From: Parasponia andersonii
Taxonomy: Eukaryota > Streptophyta > Magnoliopsida > Rosales > Cannabaceae
Reading direction: 5' to 3'
Length of the DNA: 64,000 nucleotides
Assembly: GCA_002914805.1 (NCBI GenBank)
Contig: JXTB01000190.1
Span: forward strand, 240,261-304,260
In this document: piece after piece, positions 62,309 to 64,000 of the stretch
Numbering within the stretch: the first letter of the stretch is position 1
Layout: each line of letters starts with the position of its first letter
Position numbers and translations under genes: made by a program
Notes under the pieces: model-generated
Database searches by the model: none
What the model was told of the DNA's origin: nothing
The model's input: only the letters and a program-made list of their open reading frames with translations

Positions 62309-64000
62309 CTACATAAAGAACATCGAACAACATATTAGTTTAGACTTTAGAGAACCAGCCATCAGTCAAATTTTAACGTTACTTTAAACCAATAGGCATG
62401 AGCACACTAAGGTGACAAGAACAACTGTCTGTCCCGATCAGGAAAAAATTCCCAGTGAAATTCGAATAAATTGGCAACATTACTGACAATGAGTTAACAA
62501 GTTGCTAACTTATTCAAATTTGACTTGTGCTTTAGTCCTAATCATAGTGAATCAAAATGCTCAAGGTAACAATAAGAGGTCCCAAATTGCCTCCTATATG
62601 CTGTCAGCACTATGAGAAAAAGAAACGGCACACTGCCTTAACAATGCAATCGCTATAACATACCATTTTAGTACAAAGACGAGTAAGAGATCAGAAGAAA
62701 CGACAAAGGTACAGCTGATCACTATGGATTTTAGGAAAAAGAAGCAGAAAGTTCAAGACTTGAGCGACCAAAGTTTTTATTTTTTAAAATTCACTCTCTG
62801 CATAAGGACAAATTAAGAGGAAAACACCATATCATAAACCCAGAAGAAAATGAGTCTGGTCATTATCCTTTAACAAAAGGACCAAGTCAAGCCAAAGCAT
62901 ATTCTGGGAGACCTTGCACATTATTATTATTATTTTTGGAACTTTAACGTTACTCCAAATACTACCATAAAATGAAAAACCTGGAACCAAATAATAGTTT
63001 CCCTTCTGAGAATAACAGAAACATTATTACATTATTAAACTCAAAATTGAAATAGAGAAGAAAATAAAATAGAATAAAGTAAAGGCATCCTAAAGCCACT
63101 AAATATGCTGTCTTTATCCTTCAATTAGACTTAAAAGTCATGACAAAAGAGAGAGGAAAAAAACCCCTTTTCAGATGAAATTGTCAGACATTTAAAAACA
63201 AAAAGTTTTTTTCCTTAGGATATCCATAAATGAGCAGAGAAAGAAGGAACAAAGCTAACGAGGAGATAATTATAAAAAAATAAAGAAAAAAGGAAAAGGT
63301 AAGGAAATTAGAGAAAGGGATACTAAATATAAAATTAAAAAAGAATGCTGTTCACTCGAAATGGACAAAAATTCATTTTCATTGAGCAAATAACACACAA
63401 GACAGGCTGCAAACGCAAAACCCAAAACTCACACGCATTAAAAGAAAATCTCTTGAAACTTACAAAGTAATCTAGAGAATAGAATATTGCATAAAATAGT
63501 AAAGATGACATCGATATTAGTACAGAAATAAAAATAAAAAGATAACTTTTGATTCCAGAAGAACCATTGCTTTCCTCAAAAGACAAAGAGCTATTAAATA
63601 AGAATGGAGCGTGGGAAACAAAACCCACATTCCAAAAAACTTCACAAGCAAAATAGAAAATGAAAGAATTTATTTCGGTCTACCCAACAGAAGAACAGAC
63701 CCATTATTTGATTGCTCACTTTATTTTTAAAATAAGATCAAAAGAAGAATAAAAACAAGAAATTTGAGGTACCCCAAGTGATAAACATGATCAAACTGCT
63801 ATAAATCACAATAATAAACTGAGACTTCAGAAAAAGACGAGAGAATGAAACTAGAGAAGTAGAAAACACCTGAAAGGATGAAAACCCCCCCCCCCCCCCC
63901 AAAATACCAAAACTTGGAACAAAGAAAGAGCTTGAGACGGAAATGATTGACCTTGTGTTTGAATAACTCTTAGCCAAAAAAGAAATACGAGTCATTATAA
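62309..64000 (-). other. first visible intron of the HD-ZIP III gene (runs off the window)
   Basis: At least 1.7 kb of intron separates the zipper exon from the homeodomain exon, which is not in the window. I looked on the minus strand for the conserved homeodomain words (KYVRYTPEQVEALERVY, WFQNRR) and did not find them. A run of 16 C at 63885-63900 (G16 on the coding strand) and many A-rich tracts are present. Confidence 0.7.
63885..63900. repeat. 16-base poly-C run
   Basis: The HD-ZIP III transcript would read G16 here. The length may be uncertain because of slippage. Confidence 0.85.

Noticed and set aside
62309-64000. Homeodomain exon of the HD-ZIP III gene inside the window
   Set aside because: No minus-strand frame here carries the conserved homeodomain words; the exon must lie beyond 64000.

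Overview
The window is nuclear DNA of a flowering plant, most likely a eudicot. The evidence is intron-rich genes with GT-AG splice sites, plant-specific families (a class III HD-ZIP factor with a miR165/166 site, a BZR-type transcription factor), telo-box motifs at gene starts, AT-rich spacers and decayed plant transposons. Single N bases at 201, 9023 and 35136, all beside low-complexity runs, suggest a draft assembly. Species cannot be told from the sequence.

Layout. 1-5.6 kb: AT-rich spacer. 5.7-9.9 kb (+): a seven-exon WD40 gene for a U3 snoRNP protein (RRP9/YAO type, 511 aa). 11.1-22.0 kb (-): a 19-exon SAPS-domain gene, a PP6 phosphatase regulatory subunit (779 aa), tail-to-tail with the WD40 gene. 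22.3-33.0 kb: a transposon-rich spacer with two long-inverted-repeat DNA elements, a short decayed Ty1-copia element with both LTRs, and a second copia fragment. 33.1-35.6 kb (+): a two-exon G-patch/RRM splicing factor of the SPF45/DRT111 type (387 aa). 36.8-37.8 kb (-): a two-exon BZR-domain protein (239 aa), tail-to-tail with DRT111. 38.4-46.6 kb: nested transposon remains (two DNA elements, one with a perfect 8-bp target duplication, plus copia and other LTR-element debris). 46.7-49.4 kb (-): a three-exon KxDL-motif (BORC-type) gene (122 aa). 49.4-57.7 kb: AT-rich spacer with a tRNA-derived SINE and microsatellites. 57.75 kb to the right edge (-): a class III HD-ZIP gene of the PHABULOSA/PHAVOLUTA type; 17 exons and 774 codons are visible, and the homeodomain exon lies beyond the window.

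The genes do not form a pathway or cluster; this is ordinary plant gene order. For all five complete genes I chained the exons by hand, and each gave one open frame with canonical splice sites. The points most worth following are the BZR protein, whose DNA-binding domain looks like that of the BZR-beta-amylase fusions but which has no amylase part; the miR165/166 site split by a 148-bp intron whose retention would give an immediate stop; and a group of undescribed non-autonomous transposons with long inverted ends. No CRISPR array, viral genome or bacterial-type system was seen.
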